Positions 1 to 11,421 of a stretch of DNA of 64,000 nt are shown here, in pieces. A model generated the notes under the pieces. That model worked only from the letters and a program-made list of their open reading frames with translations, searched no databases and was not told the DNA's origin. The DNA lies in assembly GCA_903813345.2 (NCBI GenBank), contig CAIIXF020000001.1:22771915-22835914 (forward strand). The letters run 5' to 3'. A program made the translations under genes and the position numbers. The stretch is from Owenia fusiformis. Its lineage: Eukaryota; Annelida; Polychaeta; Sabellida; Oweniidae. Each line of letters begins with the position of its first letter. The stretch's first letter is position 1.

Positions 1-939
1 CATAGCGACAGTGTTACCATGGCTGTTGCACTTTGGAACTATGCAATGTGTGTGGATAATTTTTTTAGAGTCCCGACTCTTATTTTGAAATCTAGTGACA
101 TGGTACCTGTGGTAAGCTTGTGGGCCAAATCCAATCTCAGCCTGGAAAAATAAATCATTTTTCATCGTTTATATTCATTGATAAAAATCCAACAAACATA
201 AACACGATTTACAGTAGATGTTTTCGGTTTGGGCAAAGAAAAATAAAACTAGATGCCGGAGCCATAATAAACGGATCATCATATTCATTGATAAAATATG
301 GTTCAATAAAAATAGCAAGATTTACAGTAGTAGGTTTATGAGTAAGAGCGAAGACCCCATAAACTCATAGGCTTTGGCTAGGATGAAGATGGCTTTGATG
401 ATCAATAAACATGCATAAGTGTCAAATTGTAGATAGTATTTGAGCTTATTATTAATCACAGCTTTTAATAATACTTGTAAAAACGTACGACAACTAGACA
501 AAATGGAATTGTATTTCAAAATATTACAATAAACATTGCACAATCTCTGCAGGATATTCGGATCTGTCATAAGGGGTCTTATGAGCAAAGGCAAAATGGC
601 TTAACATTTTTGAGAATTGCCGGTATAATGGACATATAAATGAGAACTCTGTTTGAATATTTAGTTGGAATATACCTATTAAATGACATTGGTACATGGG
701 AGTTTGATTATTCATAGAATATAATGATAACTTACCATGATCAGCAGAATATAATTGACACTGAAACCGGCACTGAAAAAGGTAAGTCTGTTATGTACTA
801 TCAGATTTTGATTTTCCCGCTGTACTATGCAGGACAAGACTCCGCGAGTGACGTCACTGCTGTATTCAGCGGCCTTATGAATATTCATGACGTGACTTTA
901 TGGAAAGGTGTATAAGCATGTCACACTGTCTAAATGACA
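1..939. other. Intergenic, nothing recognised
   Basis: AT-rich DNA with only short open frames below 90 codons and no domain or motif I recognise. No clear inverted or tandem repeat is visible. Confidence 0.4.
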
Positions 940-1160
940 CTTTTGGTAGAAGGTGGCCATTTTGAAAAATGGCTGCCATTTTTTGCTATATACTTTGTTG
1001 GGGGGGGGGGTGTATAGGGGGTCTTGGAAATCCATATACAATATTTTCCAGCTCTCTTATACCATATACAATATTTTTCACCACTTTTATACCATATACA
1101 ATATTTTTCACAGCTCTTATATGTTATACCATATACAATATTTTACAAAAGTTTAGGTGA
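940..1160. repeat. Interspersed repeat with CCATTTT block and ATACCATATACAATATTTT tandem units
   Basis: The first part contains GGTGGCCATTTTGAAAAATGG followed by a poly-G run near 1002. Three to four units of about 30 bp with the core ACCATATACAATATTTT follow at 1034-1145. The same CCATTTT block recurs at 40.85 kb and 58.1 kb, and the ATACCATATAC block recurs at 3.69 kb and 47.5 kb, so this is a fragment of an interspersed repeat. Short open frames here only read through the repeat. Confidence 0.6.
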
Positions 1161-2104
1161 ATACAATATACGATAATTTTGAAACTGCTGTTGATCGAAT
1201 ATTTGATATTTATAAGGAAATAATATGAGGAGAGAATCCATGTACTACAGAAAATGTGTTATTATAAGGCAATTAGACTCCACATACTTACCACAATGAT
1301 TTCATTTATTACATTATGACTGACACACCATTCAGGTACATCTGCATGACTTGTTCAGAAATTCTGTGACCACTTTTTTATTTCAGGTAAACAAGTTGAT
1401 TTAAAACATATTTATAGTATAAGATTCTTGACTTCTCTTTAGTGATTGTACAATCTACTTTGACCAAAACATTAGCTTAACATTTCTGCTAAAGCCAGTA
1501 TCTGTAAAAGTGCCATAAAGATATTCAAAATTAGCACTAAAATCGCATCATTGGAATGGGTGGAACTCAGTGTACCGCTTTCTTGTGACCTACTTTCCCA
1601 TGACTTATTTTAATGTCAATGGAATCCTTCATAGGGAGTCAGGGAATTTCTTGAAACATAATTGATGCAAAATTGAGAATGTGGAATAAAAGATTCATCA
1701 TATGTTCTCTGAAAATAAAGTTTGCTGAGGTAAATATGTACATTATATAACACTATTAGGAATATAGTGAAGATTCACAATGCACAATAATTAAGACAGT
1801 CACCTGGAAAATATTAAGTATTGAAAACAGTTTCGGAAACAATTATTAAAGGACTTCACAAACTTCCATGTAGATAATTCATTTTTGATTGGACTCGAGT
1901 CTGGACTAGAGTTTGAAATAAAGGCAAGATGAGACTTGATTGTTTGATCATTTGACTCGGAGACACTTCGGTGTTTTAGATAAGGCAGCCTTAAAAACAG
2001 TATAAGTCAAACAAAAGTGTGTCAAAATTAAGCAATGATTTCAAGGCAAAGATGTGTTGATGAGAAGGAAAACTACTCTATGTAACTCAAAATAACTTTC
2101 TTTT
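1161..2104. other. Intergenic, nothing recognised
   Basis: No open frame of note, no recognised motif and no obvious repeat. Confidence 0.35.
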
Positions 2105-2798
2105 AAAGGACCACGGACGGTATTGCTACAGATTTCAGTCATATGTTGGATTTTGGCTATTTTCTGAGGATTTGAACAGATGCATGTGTTAGGCCAGGAT
2201 TAACTCCAGGACAAGCAGTCAAAGAGATGATAAAATGATTTAGACTTTAAGACAGGGAGGGTGCAAACACCCAATCAACATGTTTTTTCTGTAATGTTGT
2301 CCTGATTTCCAGTCTTAAATATCTTTTTTTCAATATTTGTTGTATTAACATGTTGTGTTTTGAGACACGGTCAACATCTTTAAAAGAAGATATGATTCAT
2401 GCCGGTGTTTTAAAGATATCAATTCTGGGTGACTAAAATTAAGCTGAAAACAATATATCACATGAGTTTTCCCTATGTGAAAATAACATAAGGAATATTG
2501 TTTTCCACTCCAAATGAATCATATTTCCTTTAAATAGGTTGGCTATGTCTACAAATGCGACATATTGATGCACCAAACATTGAAAAAACATGTGTGAAAC
2601 GGGCAACATTTCAGAATAACGTTCATGGGGTGTTTGCCCCTTCCCTGTCTCAAAGTCCAAATAATTTTATCACCTCTATGAGTGCTTGATTTGGAGTTAA
2701 TGCATTGGCCTAACATATGCACCTGTTCAAATCCCAATCAATAGCCGAAATCCAACGTGACAGTTTGAAATCAGTTGTGATACCTTCCGTGGTCCTTT
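2105..2798. mobile_element. Foldback (MITE-like) element, about 0.7 kb
   Basis: The left end AAAGGACCACGGACGGTAT is matched by the reverse complement of the right end (AAAGGACCACGGAAGGTAT). The two arms stay alignable for about 200 bp, including GATTTGAACAG, TTAGGCCA, ATTAACTCCA, GATAAAAT and GACAGGGA blocks. CTTTCTTT occurs on both flanks (2096-2103 and 2795-2802, overlapping the right end), a possible target duplication that is ambiguous. No transposase is encoded, so it is non-autonomous. Superfamily unassigned. Confidence 0.75.
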
Positions 2799-2843
2799 CT
2801 TTGATTAGCTTTAAGACCACATAAATACCTTTTGCAATAAAGA

Positions 2844-2985
2844 GGTTATTTAATGTGAGGTTTTTGATACAGGGAATATCTTAGGGAAATACAATTTATC
2901 TACCCGAGGGGCCGAGGGTTGATAAATTGTATTTACCGAGGGATATACCCTTTATCAAAAATCGAGCATTCAATAACTGATTTAT
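2844..2985. repeat. Imperfect palindrome of about 140 bp
   Basis: AATACAATTTATC at 2889-2901 is mirrored by GATAAATTGTATT at 2921-2933, and TTTTTGATA by TATCAAAAA further out, with GTTATT/AATAAC at the edges. The arms flank a short G-rich loop with CCGAGGGG. It is probably the remnant of a small foldback element; the flanks to 3440 hold nothing else I can name. Confidence 0.55.
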
Positions 2986-3440
2986 CCTATACTTAGTAGA
3001 TTATGAGAATTGAATATGCATTGAATGATAGGGAACCCTAATGTAGTAATTACAAATGATAATTACAATAAAAACATGAATATTTATCTCAATTTAAAGT
3101 CCTCAGCAATTTTTTTTCTAAACTCAACAGGTTTTAACATTTAAAAATGTATGAAATTCATTTATGTTTATCAAATAGAGCCAACGTATATCCCGGGAAT
3201 TCAAAAAAGCACCAAAGAAATTCACGGGGATTGCTGTTATTTAACTGTAACACTACTTAGTATGGGATAAATAAGAATATCTAATGATGCTTGAATAAAA
3301 ATATACGCTGTATGAACACTTTATACTCAAATATTTTAATGATTTATCCCACATACCCGAAACACAAGTAGCTATAGTGACCATATTTTTCATCAAAGTT
3401 GAGAAGAGTCAATGACATTTGGCATTATTATCCGACACTT

Positions 3441-3835
3441 TATTAACACCTCCTGAGAAAATTTGAATGAAAATGGCAAAACCAGTTGAAAGTAATTTTC
3501 TCAAAACTTATTGATCGACCTGGAATGTGGAACCAATTAGAGAGACTACTCTCCCATGTTTTCCAACACGATTACAGTAAAAGAGTCAGCACAATAGAGA
3601 TTTTCAAGGCACAATTTCTTCAAAATTAGCCTTCCGAGCGTCCAAATTCTTTTTAAAACATATAATTAACCTTCTGGTGCCTTGAGATACCATATACCAT
3701 ATATTTTCTCTTATTCCATATACCATATTTTTTACACCTCTTCCCCTTTGTTTGTACAAGTGCCAACCATGGCTGTTCGATGGGATTTGCTACGCTTTGG
3801 CGTTGCTGTTGTCTAGTTAATACCTCCATATATCA
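3441..3835. repeat. Interspersed repeat related to 47.32-47.60 kb and 40.84-41.00 kb
   Basis: The block beginning TTAACACCTCCTGAGAAAAT, with ACCTGGAATGTGGAACCAAT and the following ATACCATATACCATATATTT, is repeated with substitutions at 47319-47600. The terminal part (GGATTTGCTACGC, GGCGTTGCTGTTG) recurs at 40946-40982. It is a multi-copy non-coding repeat in pieces. Confidence 0.6.
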
Positions 3836-4184
3836 AGCGATAAATATGATTATATGTTACCTCTAGGAATAGTGACAAGGTTCGGCACTCCTTGCAATGA
3901 CTGATGAATAGTCCCTAATTGGTTACTTCGCTATGATATCGAGGAATAAGTTCGCCGTTTGACCGAGTCAATGGGGCATTCAATTATATGGATAAGATGA
4001 GAAAAAATCAAATTCTCGGGATTGGAGAGAACATCAGAGCCTATGAAAAGTGAATCGTTTGCTTTGGACAACAGGGAATCTACGGTCATGAATTAATTAT
4101 GAAATATTATGATATTATGGAAAGTGTGCGTTTATTCTAGTATTTTATAAGAATGACGTTAATGTAAATGAGGACCTGTAGGTG

Positions 4185-5229
4185 ATGGTTAGGGTTATAA
4201 ACGGAACTTGCGAGGAGTTTATCTCTGGAAGCGGCTATAGTAGAACAATATCGAACATATATGCAACTATAGAGTTTTTAATAATTATACTAATATGGTT
4301 TGGAAACGGATTAGTTTTAGTTGCCATAGCAACCACGCCAAAGCTTAGAAATAAAACAAATCTTTTGGTTTTCAGTTTATCAATATGTGATATGTTTTCG
4401 GGGATTGTGTTTACCCAATGCACATTTGTGAGTTTTATATATTCTCGGGGATTCGATGATGTTAAGCCGCTGTGTCTGAGCTGTCTTGGATTAATGGCCT
4501 TCACGCTTACCGTTTCCTTGGAGACACTTTTGGCTATCGCCGTAGAGCGATACATCAAAATTGTACACGCTCTCTCCTACCCACAGATTATTACCAAGTT
4601 GAGAGTTATCATTGCCGTCATCATGGTTTGGATCAGCAATGTGCTCCTACACTGCAGTACGTTCTTTTGGAACAATTACACTTCGACCAAGCGTTGTCAT
4701 ATAATAGACATTCAGACAGTTACATATCTTATCGTTGGCATGTCAATCTTAGTCGTTGCTATGGTTATCATAAATATTCTGTAAGATATTCATGATTGCA
4801 TGGAAACAGAGGAATGAAATCATATCCATGGAGAGAAGTGCGGGGGTCTCGTCCAGTATGGCCAAGGAAAACAAATTAGCAAAAACAATGGCTCTCGTGA
4901 ACGGGCTACTCTACCTCTCATGGACACCCTTTGTAATGTTAACATTTGTGCAATTAGGGATGGACGACGAAACTTTAAACACACAATGGATGGGGCACAT
5001 TTATTATAATTTCACACACGTTCTAGTTGCGAATTCTTTACTTAATCCGCTCATCTATGCAGCGAGAGACAAAGATTTCAAAAATGCCTTTAAACGACTC
5101 CTTCGATTGAAAGCTCACGGGAATGGAGTGACGAACTTAAACTCCAATTCTCAGCCCACTGCATCCTCTGAACGCAATGCTCCAGAACTCGTTCCTCCAT
5201 TTTCCAGTAAAAAAGAAGCTTGGAAATGA
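4185..5229 (+). pseudogene. Class A (rhodopsin-like) GPCR, copy A, frameshifted
   Basis: A single-exon seven-transmembrane receptor read from the ATG at 4185; a GTG lies just before it. Seen in the first 199 codons: N-glycosylation site N6-G-T, TM1 with GNGL (N41), TM2 with LSICD (D69), Cys97 at the start of TM3, the E-R-Y triplet at 121-123 and W149 in TM4. The frame stops with TAA at 4782-4784 at the end of TM5. The other frame then continues from about 4786 to 5229 with TM6 (LSWTPF), TM7 (NPLIY) and a tail of about 45 residues. Against copy B, five bases are missing at the stop. The ligand is unknown; the E-R-Y, S-W-T-P and NPLIY motifs only place it in class A, with an aminergic/adenosine/melanocortin-like look. 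A polyadenylation signal AATAAA lies at 5372. Most likely a pseudogene, unless the deletion is an assembly error. Confidence 0.85.
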
Positions 5230-5840
5230 GACACGGAGGATTAGCCAAACAGTGCGTCAAGTGGTAACTAGAGCCGAAAATCTGGAGATGTTATAGACAT
5301 TTTATATTAAATTGAAATTGAAATAATGTATGTACAAATATATAATTTTTGTACTCGCAATCGAGATCGAAAATAAATCACTATAGTCTAGATACAAGCC
5401 CTTGTGCCCTTTTCCAACTACTCATCCCAGCATCACTGTGTGAGAAGGTGAGTAGTCAAGTAGAAGGGGGGGGGGGTCACATGGTCTTGTAGCTAGACTA
5501 GAATCACTACACCCTGTCCTGTTTACTTTTTATGGTTCCATTTCTAATTTCATACACATAGTGAATTGATTTGCTGCGTAGGGAGAGGTCGATCGTGAGT
5601 GCAGCTAGTGCACCTGATCTCTTGGGAACCTTTAGTATTACCATACCCAAGCTTCAAAAGGTATCGTTTATATCAATTGTAATGGTTAATGTGGAGATGC
5701 TAATTGAAATTATCTACATTGTGATTATTGTACACTGTTCTATCACTCCTCGATTAATAAAAATAAAATGTAGTACAAATTATATAATATCATACTCTCC
5801 TTGAAACGGAGGAAATACTATATCTAGTAATCATCACTGC
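5230..5840. other. 3' flank of GPCR copy A
   Basis: Shared with unit B (10274-11421). It holds a polyadenylation signal at 5372-5377 and a run of ten G residues near 5467. No coding content is recognised. Unit B has 557 bp more here. Confidence 0.5.
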
Positions 5841-6259
5841 TACTCACCTAGTTACGCTGACGGTGCGTCAGCGTAACAAGATGGAAGAACTTCCGGGCTT
5901 CGTTTTCGGTAAGATATTTTTATTTCTCGATTCTACACCACTTATAAGTTAAGTTTTGGACAATACTTTGGCTCAAAGTTAAGGAAGATCACACATTGGC
6001 AATATGCATGAAGATCGTCAACGTAACAAAAGCGTGGAACTAAATATGTGAATTGCATCTTCGTTGATATACCAAACATAGAACCGCCTGCATATTCTCA
6101 AACAAGACTATCTTCCTTAAACTTTGAGCCAAATTATTGTCCACAACTTGACTTATAAGTGGTGTAGAATCGAGAAATAAAAATATCTTACCGAAAACGA
6201 AGCCCGGAAGTTCTTCCATCTTGTTACGCTGACGTATCGTCGGCGTAACTAGGTGAGTA
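5841..6259. mobile_element. Foldback element in unit A, about 420 bp
   Basis: The ends TACTCACCTAGTTACGCTGACG and its complement CGTAACTAGGTGAGTA bound a nearly full-length inverted repeat. The arms match through CAAGATGGAAGAACTTCC, GGTAAGATATTTTTATTTCT, CACTTATAAGT and AAAGTTAAGGAAGAT, leaving a loop of about 100 bp. No coding capacity. The pairing can be extended a few bases outward through CACTG/CAGTG. The same element sits at the equivalent place in unit B, so it was present before the tandem duplication. Confidence 0.85.
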
Positions 6260-6619
6260 CCAGTGGTAATGAAACATGAACATTCTGGACCAATGTATCG
6301 TCATACTTTTGAACTCCATACGTGTGATACGCGTTAAGAGGTATTTCAAACATCGTCAAACATTTTGAACGTTGTCAAGAATAATTTGAAGGGCGAAAAA
6401 TAACTCTGAACACTACAAGGTAACAGTCGATCAAAGTAATCGTAAAATCAATGAAACTTTATTTTCGTTAGAATTTGACTCCAAGAAAAACTGCAGTTGT
6501 TACTTTAAGATATAATATATTACTTTTAGTCAAATGCAAATAATGCCTGGTATTCTTGCTATATGAATAACGTTGGATGTGATCTAGAGCCACACATACA
6601 CAAAAATGGCATGTTACAT

Positions 6620-7612
6620 CACACCCGGTGATCGTACAAATGGGATGGAGGGGGGGGGATTAGGCGATTTCTGCAAGAAAACACAACAAATTTGCAAGAT
6701 TTCTTTTTTCAAGAGAAAATTTACAACTGAATTGCCAAATTAATAGACGCAGTGCATGGCAAAATATGTTAGGTCATCTAGTATTTTTTGAACTGATACC
6801 CTTCTAAGATATGAGAGATTTATTAAAAAAGGTGCATCATCACCAACGTGCAAAAGTCAATGTTTTTGCTATAAATCGGGCAACAATGGTCTACACGACC
6901 TGTTATAAATAGGTATAAGGGACATTATTATCACAATACTAATGACATTGCTCACTTTTTAAAGTTAGCTTCCATGCGTTATACAAAAAATAATCGAAAT
7001 AAATCAATATGGGATGGAGGGGGGGGGGGGATAACGTGTATATAAGACATGATAAGACATGCTTCTTGAATTTATTCTTAAGACTCCAAATTTTCCCATT
7101 TTTCATTCTCCAGAGATATAATATCCAGTTTCTTACTGGGGTACTGAGTCTAATTTTTTCAAATACAATAGTTCTTGTGAATTTGTTCCATCGTAAAGAC
7201 ATATAACCCCCCCCCCCTCCATCCCATATTAATTTATTTCGATTATTTTTTGTATAACGCATGGAAGCTAACTTTAGAAAGTGAGCAATGTCATTAGTCT
7301 TGTGATAATAACGTCCCTTTTACCTATTTATGACAGGTCGTGTAGACCATTGTTGCCCGATTTATAGCAAAAACATTGACTTTTGCACGTTGGTGATGAT
7401 GCGCCTTTTTTAATAGATCTCATATCTTAGAAGGGTATCAGTTCAAAAAAAACTAGATGACCTAACATATTTTGCCATGCACTGCGCCTATTTATCTGGC
7501 AATTCAATTGTAAATTTTCTCTTGAAAATATAAATCTTCCAAATTTGTTGTGTTTTCTTGCAGAAATCGCCTAATCCCCCCCTCCATTCCAATTGTACGA
7601 TCACCGGGCGTG
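6620..7612. mobile_element. Foldback element with paired G/C tracts, 993 bp, TACAT target duplication
   Basis: The left end CACACCCGGTGATCGTAC is matched by the reverse complement of the right end (CACGCCCGGTGATCGTAC). TACAT flanks both sides (6615-6619, 7613-7617), and unit B has the unfilled site (GTTACATATATAATTG near 12170). The arms are about 400 bp each and nearly identical. Each contains two tracts of GGATGGAGGGGGGG type, one at the tip (6643-6659 / 7574-7590) and one at the inner end (7012-7030 / 7207-7225). Non-autonomous. A related half-element is at 46.68-47.31 kb. Confidence 0.85.
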
Positions 7613-8315
7613 TACATGTATAATTGAAATATAAACATGAACTAGATCTAAATCAAACCAAAATCTTAATTAATCAACACAATTATCAAAGGCTATGAAT
7701 ACGCTTACGTTCGTTCCAACACTAAACGTTTGCTTGCAATGTTTAGGATCTCCCGTTCTTATAATAAGCTATACCCAAGATAAACTAAATGGTCTTAATT
7801 AATACATGTATAATTAGTTGAGGTATGATTTCTGTCATGACTAGATTGTCTTGTCTTAATTCGGATATGCAAATTACCACAAATTAATCGAGAGCAGAGG
7901 TTTCCAAGAAAGATATTGAATTTTTGAAAGGGTTAAGTCTTATTTGGAAAAGGTGTAATTGTCATTCGGAAAAGTTTTAATCAAAGTTTATTTTGGAGAA
8001 TCTTACGTTTGATTACTTAGGGTTCCATTTAATAATCTAACCCATCTCAACAAACTAAATTGATAATTGACAAACTCTTGATAATTTCGCCATGTTCGAG
8101 TCAGTGTGGCATTCAATCATACCATGGAGGTTCTGATTTGTAAGCAAATCAATTTCACCGGATCATAGGGTAAATCAAAGGCTTTCAGAAGTAAATCGTA
8201 CGTTTTGGACTATCAGAATTCTGCGTCATGAATTAATTATGAAATCGATATTATGGAAAGCGTTTATTATAGTATTAGATAAAATGACATTAACGTGGAT
8301 GAGGATCTGTAGGTG
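7613..8315. other. End of unit A and upstream region of GPCR copy B
   Basis: Up to about 8057 this matches 12178-12614 in unit B. From about 8080 it matches the region upstream of copy A. The stretch CATGAATTAATTATGAAAT about 90 bp before the start is kept in both copies and may belong to the promoter or 5' leader. Confidence 0.4.
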
Positions 8316-10273
8316 ATGGTAAGGCTAAACGGAACTAATGAAGAGTTCATCTCAGGAAGTGGTTTTAACAGAACAACATCGAGCTTATATGCAACTATAG
8401 AGTTTTTAATGGCCATACTAATATGGTTTGGAAACGGATTAGTTTTAGTTGCCATAGCAACCACGCCAAAACTAAGAAATAAAACAAATCTTTTGGTTTT
8501 CAGTTTATCAATATGTGATATGTTTTCGGGGATTGTGTTTACCCAATGCGCATTTGTGAGCTTTATATATTCTCGGGGATTCGATGATGTTGAGCCGCTG
8601 TGTCTGAGCTGTCTTGGATTAATGGCCTTCACGCTTACCGTTTCCTTGGAGACACTTTTGGCTATCGCCGTAGAGCGATACATCAAAATTGTACACGCTC
8701 TCTCCTACCCACAGATTATTACCAAGTTTAGAGTTATCATTGCCGTCATCATGATTTGGATCAGCAATGTGCTCCTACACTGCAGTTACACGTCGCACGA
8801 AACTGGGGACAATTAGAGTAACATTATGGCGTCAAAATGCCAAAACAATACAATGGGCAGTATAGGGCGCAATCAGCATTATAACGTCAAAAACGACAAG
8901 CGTTACATTTTGTCAAGTTTAGTCAACCTAAAAATAAGATGCTTTATTCTTATTCAATCCTGGTAAAATTCACAGAGCAACAAGATCTCGAGGACAATAT
9001 TTCTAAAATGTTTTTGATTTTTGAAAAACGGTCAGGAAATCCACTCGGGGCGTTAGTAAAAATTGATGTGTATTGGATTTGTGGTAAAAAATCGATGTGT
9101 TACATTTTTTCAAGTCTCTAAAAGCAACTCTTATTCTCTTATTATTTGAAAAATAAAGAAATCTGTTATTGTTTTGTAAATTTCGCCATGACAATATTGT
9201 GCAGTAACATTTTTTTTGAAATCAGACCTAAATTAGAAGGTTAAATAAAGGTAAACTTATTGCTTGTCTCCTTCGCCTTCAAAACCTTACACAATTTTGA
9301 AAATCTTAAAAGCGTTCATATAAGACGATTTGAACTGTAGCCGCTAGGCAATTGTGACGTCATAAAAGCACATGTTTCAATGAATAAAATGTGAAATTTT
9401 AGTAAAATCCTGATCAGTATTTCAAAAGTTATCCCGATTTCAACGAACCATGTAAGCGTGAAATGTTACGCCTTACAGCGTATTTGACGATGTCGGAGTA
9501 CATTTAACTTCAAAAATATGGTAGATCCCATCACACTTTTCGAGGAAAAATAATTTCAGTCAAATGCGAATAAAAAATACTTCAAAATGATATATAATGC
9601 ACATAGTTAGCTTTTTAAATAAGCCAGATATTAACGCTTAAAGCTGAGATTAGCCCGTATTTCTCGAATTGTCCCCAGGTCCGTGCACGTCATAAGTACG
9701 TTCTTTTGGAACAATTACACTTCGACCAAGCGTTGTCATATAATAGACATTCAGACAGTTACATATCTTATCGTTGCCATGTCAATCTTAGTCGTTGCTA
9801 TGGTAATCATAAATGTACTGTATACTAAGATATTCACGATTGCATGGAAACAGAGGAATGAAATCATATCCATGGAGAAAAGTGCGGGGGTCTCGTCCAG
9901 TATGGCCAAGGAAAACAAATTAGCAAAAACAATGGCTCTCGTGAACGGGCTACTCTATCTCTCATGGACACCCTTTGTAATGTTAACGTTTGTACAATTA
10001 GGGATGGACGACGAAACGTTAAACACACAATGGATGGGGCACATTTATTATAATTTCACACACGTTCTAGTTGCGAATTCTTTACTTAATCCGCTCATCT
10101 ATGCAGCGAGAGACAAAGATTTTAAGAATGCCTTTAAACGACTCCTTCGATTGAAAGCTCACGGTAATGTGGTGACGAACTTAAACTCCAATTCTCAGCC
10201 CACTGCATCCTCCGAACGCAATGCTTCAGAACTCGTTCCTCCATTTTCCAATAAAATAGAAGCTTGGAAATGA
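8316..10273 (+). pseudogene. Class A GPCR, copy B, split by a 908-bp insert
   Basis: The same receptor as copy A, read from the ATG at 8316. The first half covers the N-terminus (sites N-G-T and N-R-T) through TM4 and the residues H-C-S, then runs into the insert and stops at 8814-8816. The second half resumes after 9694 at S-T-F-F-W and continues uninterrupted through extracellular loop 2 (with its Cys), TM5, TM6 (LSWTPF), TM7 (NPLIY) and the tail to the stop ending at 10273. Copy B keeps the five bases lost from copy A, so its TM5-TM6 frame is intact. Within the conserved halves the two copies differ by only a few residues, mostly at the N-terminus. It is either disrupted, or functional only if the insert is spliced out: a GT at 8792 and an AG at 9695-9696 would rejoin the frame. 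Confidence 0.8.
8787..9694. mobile_element. 908-bp inverted-repeat-ended insert within GPCR copy B
   Basis: Comparison with copy A fixes the insertion point exactly. The uninterrupted sequence is CTGCAGTACGTTC, and AGT is repeated on both sides of the insert (8784-8786, 9695-9697), consistent with a 3-bp target duplication. The ends are imperfect inverted repeats: TACACGTCGCACGAAACTGG at the left and, complemented, TATGACGTGCACGGACCTGG at the right, both continuing GGACAATT. No transposase frame is seen inside. Superfamily not assigned. Confidence 0.8.
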
Positions 10274-10757
10274 GACAATGAGCGTTTGGAGGATCAGCCA
10301 AATAGTGCGTCAAGTGGTAACTATAGCCGAAAATCTGGAGATGTTGTAGACATATATAATTCAAATTGAAATAATGTATGTACAAAGATATAATTTTGGT
10401 ACTTGCAATCGAGATAGAAAATAAATCACTGAAGTCTAGATACAAGCCCTTCTGCCCCTTTCCCACTACTCATCCCAGCATCACTGTGAGAAGGTGAGTA
10501 GTCAAGTAGAAGGGGGGGGGGGGTCACAGGGTCTTGTAGCTAGACTAGAATCACTACACCCTGTCCTGTTTACTTTTTATGGTTTCATATCTAGTTTCAT
10601 ACACACAGTGAATTGATTTGCTGCGTAGGGAGAGGCATCTGATCTCTTGGGAACCATTAGTATTAACATACCCACTTCAAAAAGTATCGTTTATATCAAT
10701 TGTAATAGTTTTGTGGAAATGCTAATGGAAATCATCTATATTGTGATTATTGTACAC

Positions 10758-11314
10758 TTCATTGGAATATTTTCACATGTTAGTCAATATCCTAGATGCG
10801 AGTAGAAATAATCTTGATTTACGTCATTAAAGATTCACAATTCAGTCAAACTGATGTCATATTTGGAATCTACATGTAAAATTACATCTAGAAATGTGGT
10901 TTTGCAAAGAGTTTATCAACTATAAAAATTGTTTTTTCTTTGAAAATGTGACTTCTAGGTCGGGGAGATTCCCCATAGACCCCATGTTGTAAAACCACAA
11001 AAAGTGAAATATCTTTTCTTGTGTTGGGCAAATAATATTTTCTTTTCCTGGACATATTTTAATTTGCAACTATCAAATACATAAAGGTAATATGAAAAGT
11101 GAACCACTAAAACTGATGAATATTCAAGTTTTAAGGAATTATGTGATGCATGCACACGAGTTACACATGAAATACACCTTTTACGAGGAATTCATAATCC
11201 TATGTACAGATGTAACATACGTCTATATGACACAAGAAGCTTCTTTAAGGACACTCTACATTACAAGAATGTAGTATTAGATATTTTCATTTTTTGAAAT
11301 ACGTTTTGTTATTC
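10758..11314. other. Segment present only in unit B
   Basis: Unit A joins TGTACAC directly to TGTTCTATCACTCC. Unit B has 557 bp in between. No terminal inverted repeat or target duplication is evident, so I cannot say whether it is an insertion in B or a deletion in A. No coding content is recognised. Confidence 0.6.
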
Positions 11315-11421
11315 TGTTCTATCACTCCTCGATTAATAGAAATAAAATGTAGTACAAATTATATAATATCATACTCTCCTTGAAACGGAGGAAATACTAC
11401 AGTATATCTAGTAATCACTGC

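Larger units (their letters stand above)
3940..8057 (+). repeat. Tandem duplication, unit A (GPCR + foldback element)
   Basis: Unit A is alignable to unit B, which follows immediately from about 8080. Matching blocks run from upstream of the receptor start, through the receptor, its 3' flank, a foldback element, and a final block ending ACCCATCTCAACAAACTAAAT. Unit A alone carries the 993-bp element at 6620-7612. Unit B alone carries the receptor insert at 8787-9694 and the extra segment at 10758-11314. Edges are set by eye to within tens of bases. Confidence 0.8.

Noticed and set aside
120-341. Short ORFs in the first kilobase (also 724-915)
   Set aside because: They are below 75 codons, AT-rich, and without motif or repeat-independent support.
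4235-4558. Minus-strand ORF of 107 codons opposite GPCR copy A (and 8267-8686 opposite copy B)
   Set aside because: It is the antisense shadow of the receptor's TM1-TM3 coding region; it has no motif of its own and starts at non-ATG codons.
4768-4800. Splicing that would rescue GPCR copy A around the 5-bp deletion
   Set aside because: No GT-AG pair at the site removes the stop and restores the frame without losing TM5 or TM6; a real frameshift or an assembly error is simpler.
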